A DNA stretch of 64,000 nucleotides from Candidatus Borrarchaeum weybense (GCA_019057385.1 JAHQJS010000006.1:310001-374000), one strand, 5' to 3'. Counted from the stretch's first letter, positions 32,403-41,161 are shown. Translations and numbers: made by a program. The notes: generated by a model from the letters alone, not told the origin.

Positions 32403-33266
32403 ATGAATTATATTTGTTGTGATAATATGCCTACCGTTTCTCTAACAATTGATTTATATGAACTTGAAGAATTAAGGAATTATATTCTTAAAACAGATCT
32501 AAAGAGAGTTTCAACGAAAAATGAATATGAATTGCTACGAGTTAAAGACGGAAATGTTAACATTGTAGTCTATAAATCAGGAAAAATAGTCCATAATGGA
32601 ACTATGGAATCTCAAAAAGTCATTGATACTATTCTTAAGAAGGAACTTACGTATGATTATATTTTAGGATCTGATGAGACTGGTAAAGGCGAATGGTACG
32701 GACCGCTTGTCGTAGAAGGAGTTGCGTTGACTCCAGACTTGATTTTGAAATGCAGAAAGATGGGAGTACGGGATAGCAAAACTATGGCTAAGTCACAGTT
32801 GATGGCAATTGCGCAAAAACTCACAAAAATGAAATTTGTTAGGACATTTAGAATACTTTTACCAGAAGTCTACAATTTAAGATATGAAGAATTCCAAGAT
32901 GAAGGAAAAACTCTTAATGATATGTTAGCATGGGCACATTCTGCAGTTATAAAAGAAATTATTGGACAAATAAAGTTTAGTAACGCTAAAGTTGTAATCG
33001 ACAAATTTGACTTTGAAAAAACTGAATACAGACTTTCAAGTATTGACAGAGCAAATCTGGAAATCATTCAGAAAACAAAAGGTGAATCTGAGATCCCTGT
33101 AGCCGTTGCAAGCATTATTGCGAAATATATTTTCGAGAGCGAAGTAGATTTACTGAATACAGAATACGGTCTAGATCTCAGAAACACAACTCCTGCTGAG
33201 ATAGATCCGAAAATCCTTCCCTTTGTAGCTAAACTTCATTTCAAAAATGTGAAAAAACACCTTTAA
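32403..33266 (+). CDS. rnhC: Ribonuclease HIII with TBP-like N-terminal domain
   Basis: N-domain YELLRVKDGNVNIVVYKSGKIVHNG; GSDETGKGEWYGPLVVEGV, GVRDSKTM, VVIDKF, VASIIAKYIFE. Confidence 0.88.
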   Translation: MNYICCDNMPTVSLTIDLYELEELRNYILKTDLKRVSTKNEYELLRVKDGNVNIVVYKSGKIVHNGTMESQKVIDTILKKELTYDYILGSDETGKGEWYGPLVVEGVALTPDLILKCRKMGVRDSKTMAKSQLMAIAQKLTKMKFVRTFRILLPEVYNLRYEEFQDEGKTLNDMLAWAHSAVIKEIIGQIKFSNAKVVIDKFDFEKTEYRLSSIDRANLEIIQKTKGESEIPVAVASIIAKYIFESEVDLLNTEYGLDLRNTTPAEIDPKILPFVAKLHFKNVKKHL

Positions 33267-33280
33267 TCCCTGTCAATCTT

Positions 33281-33553
33281 TTAAATCTCTTTTTTTTGCT
33301 GAAGGATCATTGCCATTAGTTTTTTTAACCATGGTTTTCCTTCTTCAAAAATACTATCTGCAAGAACTTTCACGATATCCAAAGATGCAACATTTCGCCA
33401 ATCTTCCAGATTTTTTGTAATCCGTTCTGTAATTCCTTGAATAAATTGCGCAAGCACGAACTCCCAATATTTCATGTGAACTTCTAGATCTGATAATTTA
33501 TCCTCAGTCTGTGAAGCTTCATCTTTCTTTCGCTTGAATGCCATTCCAGTCAC
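33281..33553 (-). CDS. Hypothetical small helical protein
   Basis: Open ORF with start just upstream; KYWEFVLAQFIQGITERITKNLEDWRNVASLDIVKVL. Confidence 0.5.
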   Translation of the reverse strand: MTGMAFKRKKDEASQTEDKLSDLEVHMKYWEFVLAQFIQGITERITKNLEDWRNVASLDIVKVLADSIFEEGKPWLKKLMAMILQQKKEI

Positions 33554-33705
33554 TTTATCCCTTTAATAGCACAATTTGCATTCCCCTTTATATTTCCTAA
33601 GGAAGAAAGTGATAGTTCTATAATAAGTAAATAGGATCTCAAAATCATACTTCTAGTTTGAGAAAATGATGTTTATGCTATTCTTTTCTGCATACTCTTT
33701 CGCTT

Positions 33706-33825
33706 CTACTTCATCATTGAATATCTTAAAACATCAAACTCACATAACACTTTCTTTCCATCGACGACAAAATCAGACATTGGTCGTGCAATATTGCCTG
33801 CCTCTAAATACACTCTGATTAACAT
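33706..33825 (-). CDS. Small ORF, overlaps upstream stop; probably truncated by a frameshift at an A4 run (33728-33731)
   Basis: MLIRVYLEAGNIARPMSDFVVDGKKVLCEFDVL...; the alternative frame continues KIFNDEVEAKEYAEKNSINIIFSN. Confidence 0.45.
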   Translation of the reverse strand: MLIRVYLEAGNIARPMSDFVVDGKKVLCEFDVLRYSMMK

Positions 33826-33944
33826 ATTCTTTCTTCTTCTGCAGCTTTTTTACATTCTTCGCATCTCTTAGGTCCTCTTGCGCAGTGAGGGACATATAAT
33901 TTGTCGATTACATCAATATATTCTATTTTAAACCTTGTCATCAT
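33819..33944 (-). CDS. 41-aa Cys-containing small protein overlapping the 3' end of the 545-aa gene
   Basis: MMTRFKIEYIDVIDKLYVPHCARGPKRCEECKKAAEEERIC; second diverged copy at 35599-35668. Confidence 0.5.
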   Translation of the reverse strand: MMTRFKIEYIDVIDKLYVPHCARGPKRCEECKKAAEEERIC

Positions 33945-35565
33945 CTAATAATTCCTTTATTTTGAAGATAGTTCTCAGATATTTTTCCATAACGCCTAAC
34001 AACGTTTCTAGTACATCTAAATCTACTTCCGCTGCTTTAACATGTCCTATATCATTTCTATTTAATCTGTATACATCAAACGCGTGTTTAACAAAAGTAT
34101 CAAATTCAAAAATACTTATTGTCTTATCATCATTAACATTATTCAATATAGCAACAAGTTTTCTATCAAAATATTTCCTTAAGTTTTTTTCTTTAGTCTT
34201 AATACTTTGTACGTGCAAATCTTTTTCAATTTGATTATAATTTGAGATTCTTTTTCGTTTACACCACTTCAAATACGATTCTGTCAATAAATCAATACTT
34301 CTTTCAGAAACGCAACCTAAAAAAAATGTAGACGCTAAAGGAAAGTCAGAATTGTATGTACCAACACATTCTTTAAGATAAGCAAGTAATACATTATCTA
34401 TATCCTCAATATCTCCAATTCTTTTTAGAACTCCTATAAACTTTGATTTTTTCGCAATTTTTGATTTCAAACTCATAATCATATCCTGTGCTAATATTCT
34501 ATCATCAACAATCAAACCTTTATCTGCAATTTCTACCAATCTATCTATTGCTTCGTCGATTTCTATTTGACCTAATAGTTTTATCGCACCTTGTCTGTCT
34601 TGAGCGATCTTGTCTTTGTCTAAGGCAATATTTTTCAATCTTTCAATTCGTGAAACTTGAATTGGTGATGAAAGCCTTGGTAGTTCTTTCTGAAAAACAG
34701 ATTTCTCAGCATCTAATTTTCCTTTAATTATAACACTTTCACTTAGGGTGGTAAAAATATCTCTTACAAGTTTAACTGAGGCATTATTTTCTTCTGCAAA
34801 ATCATACAAATGAATAATATCGTTTTTTTCCGAACTATTTATTATTTCTTCTCGAATTTCTTCTCTAAAACGTTCTGACAAATATAGAAAAAGATTTTTA
34901 ATTAATTGGCGATTTGCATTTTGGAAGATATTACATTCAAAGGTATTACTAAAAAGAGTATAGCTCCCTATTCCAATAACTCTTCCACATCCTCTTTCAT
35001 AGTACATACCTATTATTGGAATATACTGATCTGGTTCAACGTAAAGTTTGATAGCATCTGCTTTGCCAGAAACTCCAACCCTACAACCACTATATGAAAT
35101 CCCGGTCTTCTCTCTATGACCCATTATAATCTCTATTCCTGTTGTTATTGGCGGAACTCGACTTGAAAATGGGGAGACTCCTATTTTATAATAGGTATCG
35201 TCAAAATTAATTCCGAATTTAACTCCTAATTTGCTTAAATTGTTACCATGTTTTTTGTCGCCTCCCTCACCATTGATGATTAGCAAACTTCCACCTGAAT
35301 CTACAAAATCTTTTATATATTGTATATCATTCTCAAGAAGTTCCTTTTGAGGACAACCAATAACTAAAATGTCACAATCATTAATTAGATCGGGATAAAC
35401 ATGACCCCAATTAGTAATCTCAAACTTTAATTCATCTTTTAGTATTGTTTTAAATTCTGAATAATTCTCCTTAGAGTGTATATCTATCAATTCATCATGA
35501 TAAAGAAGAAATTTTACTCGCAATTTCTTTGCAATCGTAAAACTTCCACTCACCATGATATTCAC
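33928..35565 (-). CDS. Hypothetical protein: GATase-like/DUF4350-like N-terminal domain plus helical C-terminal region
   Basis: DCDILVIGCPQKELLENDIQYIKDFVDSGGSLLIINGEGGDKKHGNNLSKLGVKFG; later repeat-like helices IALDKDKIAQDRQGAIKLLGQIEIDEAIDRLVEIADKG. Confidence 0.6.
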   Translation of the reverse strand: MNIMVSGSFTIAKKLRVKFLLYHDELIDIHSKENYSEFKTILKDELKFEITNWGHVYPDLINDCDILVIGCPQKELLENDIQYIKDFVDSGGSLLIINGEGGDKKHGNNLSKLGVKFGINFDDTYYKIGVSPFSSRVPPITTGIEIIMGHREKTGISYSGCRVGVSGKADAIKLYVEPDQYIPIIGMYYERGCGRVIGIGSYTLFSNTFECNIFQNANRQLIKNLFLYLSERFREEIREEIINSSEKNDIIHLYDFAEENNASVKLVRDIFTTLSESVIIKGKLDAEKSVFQKELPRLSSPIQVSRIERLKNIALDKDKIAQDRQGAIKLLGQIEIDEAIDRLVEIADKGLIVDDRILAQDMIMSLKSKIAKKSKFIGVLKRIGDIEDIDNVLLAYLKECVGTYNSDFPLASTFFLGCVSERSIDLLTESYLKWCKRKRISNYNQIEKDLHVQSIKTKEKNLRKYFDRKLVAILNNVNDDKTISIFEFDTFVKHAFDVYRLNRNDIGHVKAAEVDLDVLETLLGVMEKYLRTIFKIKELLDDDKV

Positions 35566-35598
35566 TTATAGTTCTTTATAGTTATATAATTCCTTTAA

Positions 35599-35668
35599 AT
35601 TCTTCACATCTGATAGGTTCTCTTTCGAAGTGAGGGACATATATTCTGTCGGTTATATCAATATAGTC
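35599..35668 (-). repeat. Diverged direct repeat of 33853-33923 (coding fragment YIDITDRIYVPHFEREPIRCEEF)
   Basis: Hand alignment of about 71 columns with about 12 mismatches against 33853-33923; the two copies flank the 545-aa gene. Confidence 0.65.
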
Positions 35669-35742
35669 ATTTGATGACGTTTTGATCTTTTATTTCGGAG
35701 AGTTTTACTCCTCCTAGAAACTGAGATGTTTTCTTGTAATGA

Positions 35743-37029
35743 TTAGTCCAGCGGTATTGCTGATGCAATAATTACTTTTTCTGCCAAGAATTTAACAAGT
35801 GGAATCTCACATTCTATAATTTTCGTGGACTCTGAAAAAGGAATATGTCGGGGATATCTTTCATATCGATCTGATGAATGTACTATGGCATTGCGAATAA
35901 TCTTAATGCGATTGGCGATAGTACCAATGATATGATCTTCGTGTTGTGATACTACAACATTTTTCCCAAATAGTTCACGCTGCGTTGTGTACCATTTTTC
36001 CCCAAAGTGTGTTTCATGCATGTTAATAAACTCTATTACTTCTTCCTTATCTATAAACTTATAAAGAACGTTTTTAAGCATCTCTGTCTCATCAGTAATT
36101 TTATTATGATCGATAACATCTTGAATCAAACGATCGAGAAAGAAGGGTGTCGGTCTAAAATTCGGATCGCTGAGTCGACGAAAAAGTTGATCATATAATT
36201 TTTCATCCGAGACCTTCAGAAAGAAATATTCTAAAACCTGATAGAATGATAAAAATTGAAGGTCTGGAATATCACTGCTTGTCCCTAGTAAATAAAATCG
36301 TACGAGATCCGAATGGTATGTAACAGTAGGTAAAGGTTGTTGTATTGCAGGATAAAGCCCAACAAAATTCTCTATTAAAGAAAATTCTCTTTTTGTAAGA
36401 GAAGGCCATTCATTTACTAAGGCAAAGGAAACATCCTTTGAGTATGCGAGTGTAAAAAGACAAGAATCTATGAGTGCTGATGAATGCTTTATGGCCGACT
36501 CAACATTACCCTCGGACATATTGCATACCCGTATTGTGAATGGACTATATAGGAGGCTTCGGATATCTGTTACCCCACTCCGTGAAATCCCTATGGATGA
36601 ACACATTTTTGTTAGACAATGTTGAAGGTACTTCTTATCAAAACGAAAATAATTTATGAACTGTGTTGATGCATTGCTTATTGAAACGTAAAGTTGTTCC
36701 TCGCTTGAATTGCCAAATACAAACCCTTCGACTCCAAGAGGTAATTTCTGTGTGAGTGGTTGAATTATTTGCTCGCGATAAGTAGGACTGCAAATACTGC
36801 ACTCAACAGGAGCATTTTCTATTGTAGATCTGAATTCTTCAGAATCTATGTATTCGTTAATATCCTCCTCGGTGATTCGAAGTTTTACATCTTTCTTATA
36901 TGAAGTTGCATCATAGGTCTTCAAACATTTACAATTGAACCGGAGTGCTTTAGTTTCTTCATTAAATAACTCTAACCCAGCTTCTAAATAGGATTTTTTG
37001 AATAATTCTTTAGCTTCATGGAAGTTCAT
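35743..37029 (-). CDS. Hypothetical protein with C-terminal HEPN-like RX4H motif
   Basis: IANRIKIIRNAIVHSSDRYERYPRHIPFSES (R-NAIV-H). Confidence 0.6.
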   Translation of the reverse strand: MNFHEAKELFKKSYLEAGLELFNEETKALRFNCKCLKTYDATSYKKDVKLRITEEDINEYIDSEEFRSTIENAPVECSICSPTYREQIIQPLTQKLPLGVEGFVFGNSSEEQLYVSISNASTQFINYFRFDKKYLQHCLTKMCSSIGISRSGVTDIRSLLYSPFTIRVCNMSEGNVESAIKHSSALIDSCLFTLAYSKDVSFALVNEWPSLTKREFSLIENFVGLYPAIQQPLPTVTYHSDLVRFYLLGTSSDIPDLQFLSFYQVLEYFFLKVSDEKLYDQLFRRLSDPNFRPTPFFLDRLIQDVIDHNKITDETEMLKNVLYKFIDKEEVIEFINMHETHFGEKWYTTQRELFGKNVVVSQHEDHIIGTIANRIKIIRNAIVHSSDRYERYPRHIPFSESTKIIECEIPLVKFLAEKVIIASAIPLD

Positions 37030-37183
37030 GTTCTATCAGCCTCTGTAAATGATGAGGCGTATTACTTGATATATATGAGTACTTCATGATTTAATTGTAT
37101 ATAGACGGGATGCGAACTTTTTACTATCTATATAGGTCTTTATTTTCGAATGATGAAAAAAATCCTTGTGATTGCATTATGCT

Positions 37184-37383
37184 ATAATTCTGGTTGAGCT
37201 AGATGTCATAAGCCCTGAATCCATTGAAATTGAAGAATGGATTATGTCCAACATCGATTTTATCACGTTTGAACTCTGACAAGCGCATAGTCCGATAACA
37301 TTAGGGAAGATCTTTCCCTTTCCAAAGGAAAACTTGATGATTATCATAAAACGTGGAATTTTATCAATCATTCCGTAGTTTTA
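37184..37383 (+). pseudogene. Possible remnant of a TrkA-C/RCK-like coding segment with an in-frame stop
   Basis: IILVELDVISPESIEIEEWIMSNIDFITFEL*QAHSPITLGKIFPFPKENLMIIIKRGILSIIP. Confidence 0.3.
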
Positions 37384-37460
37384 TAAATAATTGTAAGGTT
37401 GTAATGACCTCGTGACCGTATCTTTGATTTTAAGAATCCAAAAAGTGTATTGATCAAAAT

Positions 37461-38006
37461 TTAACTAAGATAACCTAACGATTTTGCGGCCTCTATAATT
37501 TTTTGTGCACTTTCCACAACCGTTTCATTATCGGTATCAACTATAAGCTCTGGATTTAGAGGTTCTTGGTATGGGTCATCGATCCCAGTCATCTTTTTTA
37601 TTTCTCCAGCTAATGCTCTTTTATAGAGCCCTTTTGGATCTCTTTGAATACATGTTTCAATTGAACATTTAACAAAAATCTCCATAAATCCACTTCGCTC
37701 GTCCTGACTAAGTTCACTTCTTGCGTAATCACGAACTTCGCGATATGGTGAAATTAGAGAAACAATGACGACCACACCGTTTCGTGCAAGAATTTTACTT
37801 ACCCAGATGACGCGGTGATTGTGTTGATCTCTCTCTTCTTTTGAGAAACCAAGGTCTGGGCTCAAATTTTTTCTAACTACATCCCCGTCAAGTATTTCGA
37901 CGTTTCGATGTGAGTTGTTCACTAGATATGTTTCAAGTTCTCTCGCTATGGTTGTTTTCCCAGAGCCTGAGAGTCCCGTTAGCCATATAACAAAACCTTT
38001 TGTCAT
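37461..38006 (-). CDS. cysC: Adenylylsulfate kinase
   Basis: FVIWLTGLSGSGKTTIARELE, LDGDVVRKNLSPDLGFSKEERDQHNHRVIWVSKILARNGVVVIVSLISPYR. Confidence 0.96.
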   Translation of the reverse strand: MTKGFVIWLTGLSGSGKTTIARELETYLVNNSHRNVEILDGDVVRKNLSPDLGFSKEERDQHNHRVIWVSKILARNGVVVIVSLISPYREVRDYARSELSQDERSGFMEIFVKCSIETCIQRDPKGLYKRALAGEIKKMTGIDDPYQEPLNPELIVDTDNETVVESAQKIIEAAKSLGYLS

Positions 38007-38055
38007 GTTTAATCCATCCTTTCTTCATTTATTTCCTATATATTATGCTATTCTT

Positions 38056-38643
38056 TCATCTCCTCTGTCGATACAACTTGTTATCTACAGGTTGCATCAT
38101 ACTTTTCAGATCTGCCTCTGGAAGATTTAGAAATTCAGGTATTTTTTTAATATGTGTCTTAGGATCTAACAATATCTCATTGTAGTTTAAAAACAAAACA
38201 TCGATATCTTCTCTCTCTATAATTGTTTTTTTCATTATCCTATTCAATTTTATGAACGCTTTTTTTGTTTTATACCGATTTTCATCCTGTATTCCCGTCA
38301 TCTTATCCATAGAATCCAATACTTCCTCGATATTCCTCTCTGAATAGATAATCTTATATCTTCCAAGCGGAAGAAATTTCAGACCATAAGTCGTAATCTT
38401 GATAAATTTGCCTCGGAAGTTCTCCAGTTGAAATGTCCCGTCAATTAGTTTGTTTATGACCTTTCCGCCCTCAAGTTCATAGTATCCTTTCGGATTGTGA
38501 GGATCTGGAGGACGTGAACTATCAGATGCTATTGGCACGCCTCCAGCATGTAATATTTGCATTAGCATAGATGTACCAGACCGTTCTATTCCCGAGACAA
38601 TGTAATTAGTGTTGTTGTCTAATGAAAGCAACTTTTTGGTCAT
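38056..38643 (-). CDS. Sulfotransferase family protein
   Basis: YIVSGIERSGTSMLMQILHAGGVPIASDS 5'-PSB-like loop; IIYSERNIEEVLDS; between cysC and DHH/sat genes. Confidence 0.8.
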   Translation of the reverse strand: MTKKLLSLDNNTNYIVSGIERSGTSMLMQILHAGGVPIASDSSRPPDPHNPKGYYELEGGKVINKLIDGTFQLENFRGKFIKITTYGLKFLPLGRYKIIYSERNIEEVLDSMDKMTGIQDENRYKTKKAFIKLNRIMKKTIIEREDIDVLFLNYNEILLDPKTHIKKIPEFLNLPEADLKSMMQPVDNKLYRQRR

Positions 38644-38644
38644 C

Positions 38645-39685
38645 CTACAGCCAATCCCTGTATTCAGTCAAGATTTTGTTTAAGAACGTCTTTTTTTCCT
38701 CTTTTGGCAAGACAATTCCAAAAACATCACTTTTCCCACCTGCGGAATACCCTATGCTTCGAGCCATTTCAATTAGATTTTTTGAATTCGACAAACCATT
38801 ACTTCGTCGTATGTAAAGTTGGACGTCGTCAGGAAATAGTCCGTTGTTAATCACAATTACAGTTTTTTCCTTATTTTCTTTAGTTTGAAGAGCTAAGTGT
38901 CGCGTAACAGCAGATATGAGATCATATTTTGTATCAATTTCAAAAAGCAAGATATTATTTTCGTCATAAGAGGGTTTTTGTGCAATAAGACGGTTTAATT
39001 CGTTTTCCAACAGCTTTAAATGTTTTTTCCATTTCTCGTATGCAAGAATGCTTTTCGGATCATCTTTAAATTGAAGCAAAGCGAATACAGCATTTTCTAC
39101 TTCTTTCTTATTCTGAATTTTAAAGTTTGAATCGATTAATTCAATCATGTCTAGAAGTTCTGAGAAATTGATATCTATCGAGTCAATATACGTAGAGATC
39201 TCTTGATAAATCACTTTATTCTTTTTTATTTTCGCTCCTAGGTCTCCTATAGCACCTAATATTGGAAATATGTTTATTTCGTTGTTTAATAAATCATTAA
39301 TGAACCAAGCCGCTGCAGGAAAATTATCTCCATTTTGCCCCGAAAGTGTTGGATTGAAATTAAGCACTCCTGGAATGTGATCTTGTAAATGATGATCAAA
39401 AAGGAGTATTTGTGCATTTGTAACCTGTTGGAGTTTCAGGACATCTTCTTTCAGTACTGCAATATCTGCTATTATGATAAACTCAAACTCGTGTGCTTTT
39501 TCATAAATCTCTGGTATCAGCCTGTAATTCCCAATATGTAATGTTGACGTAATAATTTGCGTGTCATTTGCTGAGAGAAATTCGTAAAGCAATGCAGCGG
39601 AGCAAATCCCGTCTGTGTCCCAATGATGAATAAGTAAGCCGCTTTTATTTTGTAGTTTTTTGAGTTCTTCCATTCTTCTATTCAC
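38645..39685 (-). CDS. DHH-family phosphoesterase
   Basis: GLLIHHWDTDGICSAALL, IIIADIA, ILLFDHHLQD. Confidence 0.87.
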   Translation of the reverse strand: MNRRMEELKKLQNKSGLLIHHWDTDGICSAALLYEFLSANDTQIITSTLHIGNYRLIPEIYEKAHEFEFIIIADIAVLKEDVLKLQQVTNAQILLFDHHLQDHIPGVLNFNPTLSGQNGDNFPAAAWFINDLLNNEINIFPILGAIGDLGAKIKKNKVIYQEISTYIDSIDINFSELLDMIELIDSNFKIQNKKEVENAVFALLQFKDDPKSILAYEKWKKHLKLLENELNRLIAQKPSYDENNILLFEIDTKYDLISAVTRHLALQTKENKEKTVIVINNGLFPDDVQLYIRRSNGLSNSKNLIEMARSIGYSAGGKSDVFGIVLPKEEKKTFLNKILTEYRDWL

Positions 39686-40826
39686 TTACAAAAGGGTTTT
39701 CTTCACATATAATCAACTTTGCAACTTCAGGTCGCATTATTTCTTTAGGCGGGAGTTCTTTATCGCAGATCAACTTACGTATTTTTGTTCCAGAGAATGA
39801 AATGTGATCTGATTCGCTATGTGGGCAGGTTTTCTCATTTGCCACTCCACCACAACGTTTACAGTAGAAAAACGACTTAAAGAAAATGGGAAATATTCCT
39901 AAATCTGGAAATTCCTCGAAAATGTCCTGAGCAGCATATGGATCATAGTAGTTTCCAACACCCGCGTGATCTCTTCCAATAATTATATGGGAACAACCGA
40001 AGTTTTTACGGACGATCGCATGGAATATTGCTTCCCTAGGACCAGCGTATCTCATATCAAAGTTGAGAATGCTCATGACTGCCCTTTCTTTAAGATAATA
40101 GTGTTTCATTAACTCCTCATACGATGCAAGTATAATATCGTCTCTAAAATCGCCGATTTTTTTGCGACCCACGACCGGCTGAATTAGAACACCATCCACA
40201 AAGGTTAGCGCTGTTTTCTGAACGTATTCGTGACCAATATGGGGCGGGTTTCGTGTTTGGAACGCTACCACAGTCCTCCATCCCTTTTCCTTGAACAAGA
40301 TCCGCGTTTCGATCGGTTGTAAGTTATACTTTTCATACTGTCGTCTTGTTTCAGTGATTAACTCGATTTTTCCGCCAATGAGAACATCTCCTAGCGTGAA
40401 GGTTTTCGCAACACCGGGGTGGTTTATGTCTGTAGTACCAAATACATGCTGGGCAAGATCGTGTTTGCTATACCCGTATTTTTCATCAATTTTCATCAAT
40501 GCAAGAAATTCATTATTATCATATAAAATGATTTCATCATCCTCTTGAATTTCTTTGGATTTCTCTTCTGAAACATCGAGAATAATAGGTATTGTCCATG
40601 GTATGTCACTAGATATTCTCTTTTCTAGTAAGCATGATTCAAGATCGTTTTGATTAAAAAATCCTTCTAGAGGGCTAAATACACCATTAGCGATGTTTTC
40701 CACATCATTAATCAGATCACTTCTGAGTTCAATCTGAGGTAGTTCTTTAACTTCTTCAAACATCTTTTCTTTTTCGCTTTTCTTTAAGCGACGATTTATC
40801 AACTTTCCACCGTGTGGTCTTGGCAT
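39678..40826 (-). CDS. sat: Sulfate adenylyltransferase
   Basis: VAFQTRNPPHIGHEYVQKTAL, FGCSHIIIGRDHAGVGNYYDPYAAQDIF, FSGTKIRKLI. Confidence 0.96.
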   Translation of the reverse strand: MPRPHGGKLINRRLKKSEKEKMFEEVKELPQIELRSDLINDVENIANGVFSPLEGFFNQNDLESCLLEKRISSDIPWTIPIILDVSEEKSKEIQEDDEIILYDNNEFLALMKIDEKYGYSKHDLAQHVFGTTDINHPGVAKTFTLGDVLIGGKIELITETRRQYEKYNLQPIETRILFKEKGWRTVVAFQTRNPPHIGHEYVQKTALTFVDGVLIQPVVGRKKIGDFRDDIILASYEELMKHYYLKERAVMSILNFDMRYAGPREAIFHAIVRKNFGCSHIIIGRDHAGVGNYYDPYAAQDIFEEFPDLGIFPIFFKSFFYCKRCGGVANEKTCPHSESDHISFSGTKIRKLICDKELPPKEIMRPEVAKLIICEENPFVSE

Positions 40827-40844
40827 TATATCACCTGCTGATAA

Positions 40845-41120
40845 TTATTCGAGATAACCAAGTCTTCTTAATCTATCTTTCACGCGTTCTTCATCTTCAT
40901 CGCTGAAAGGATGTTCTTCCTCTTCTTTTTCACCTTCAGCGACTATTTCTCTTAAAACATAGGTTACATAACTTGAAACAGATGTAAAACCCGTATCTTT
41001 GATTCTTTCTTCAACTTTGCGAAATAAAGGTGTTGGTATTGAAACTGTTGTAAATTTCTTTCTTTTTTTCTCCTCATCTGCTTTCTCAGCCATTTTTTCC
41101 AACTCTTTTTCTTTTTCCAC
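40845..41120 (-). CDS. Ribbon-helix-helix (CopG/MetJ-like) regulator
   Basis: KFTTVSIPTPLFRKVEERIKDTGFTSVSSYVTYVLREIVAE. Confidence 0.75.
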   Translation of the reverse strand: MEKEKELEKMAEKADEEKKRKKFTTVSIPTPLFRKVEERIKDTGFTSVSSYVTYVLREIVAEGEKEEEEHPFSDEDEERVKDRLRRLGYLE

Positions 41121-41123
41121 GCA

Positions 41124-41161
41124 CTAATTATAGTTAATTAGAACTAATTATAGTTAATTAG
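41124..41161. promoter_or_regulatory. Two 18-bp imperfect palindromes in direct repeat, likely RHH operator
   Basis: CTAATTATAGTTAATTAG at 41124-41141 and again at 41144-41161 (20-bp period), directly upstream of the RHH gene. Confidence 0.6.
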
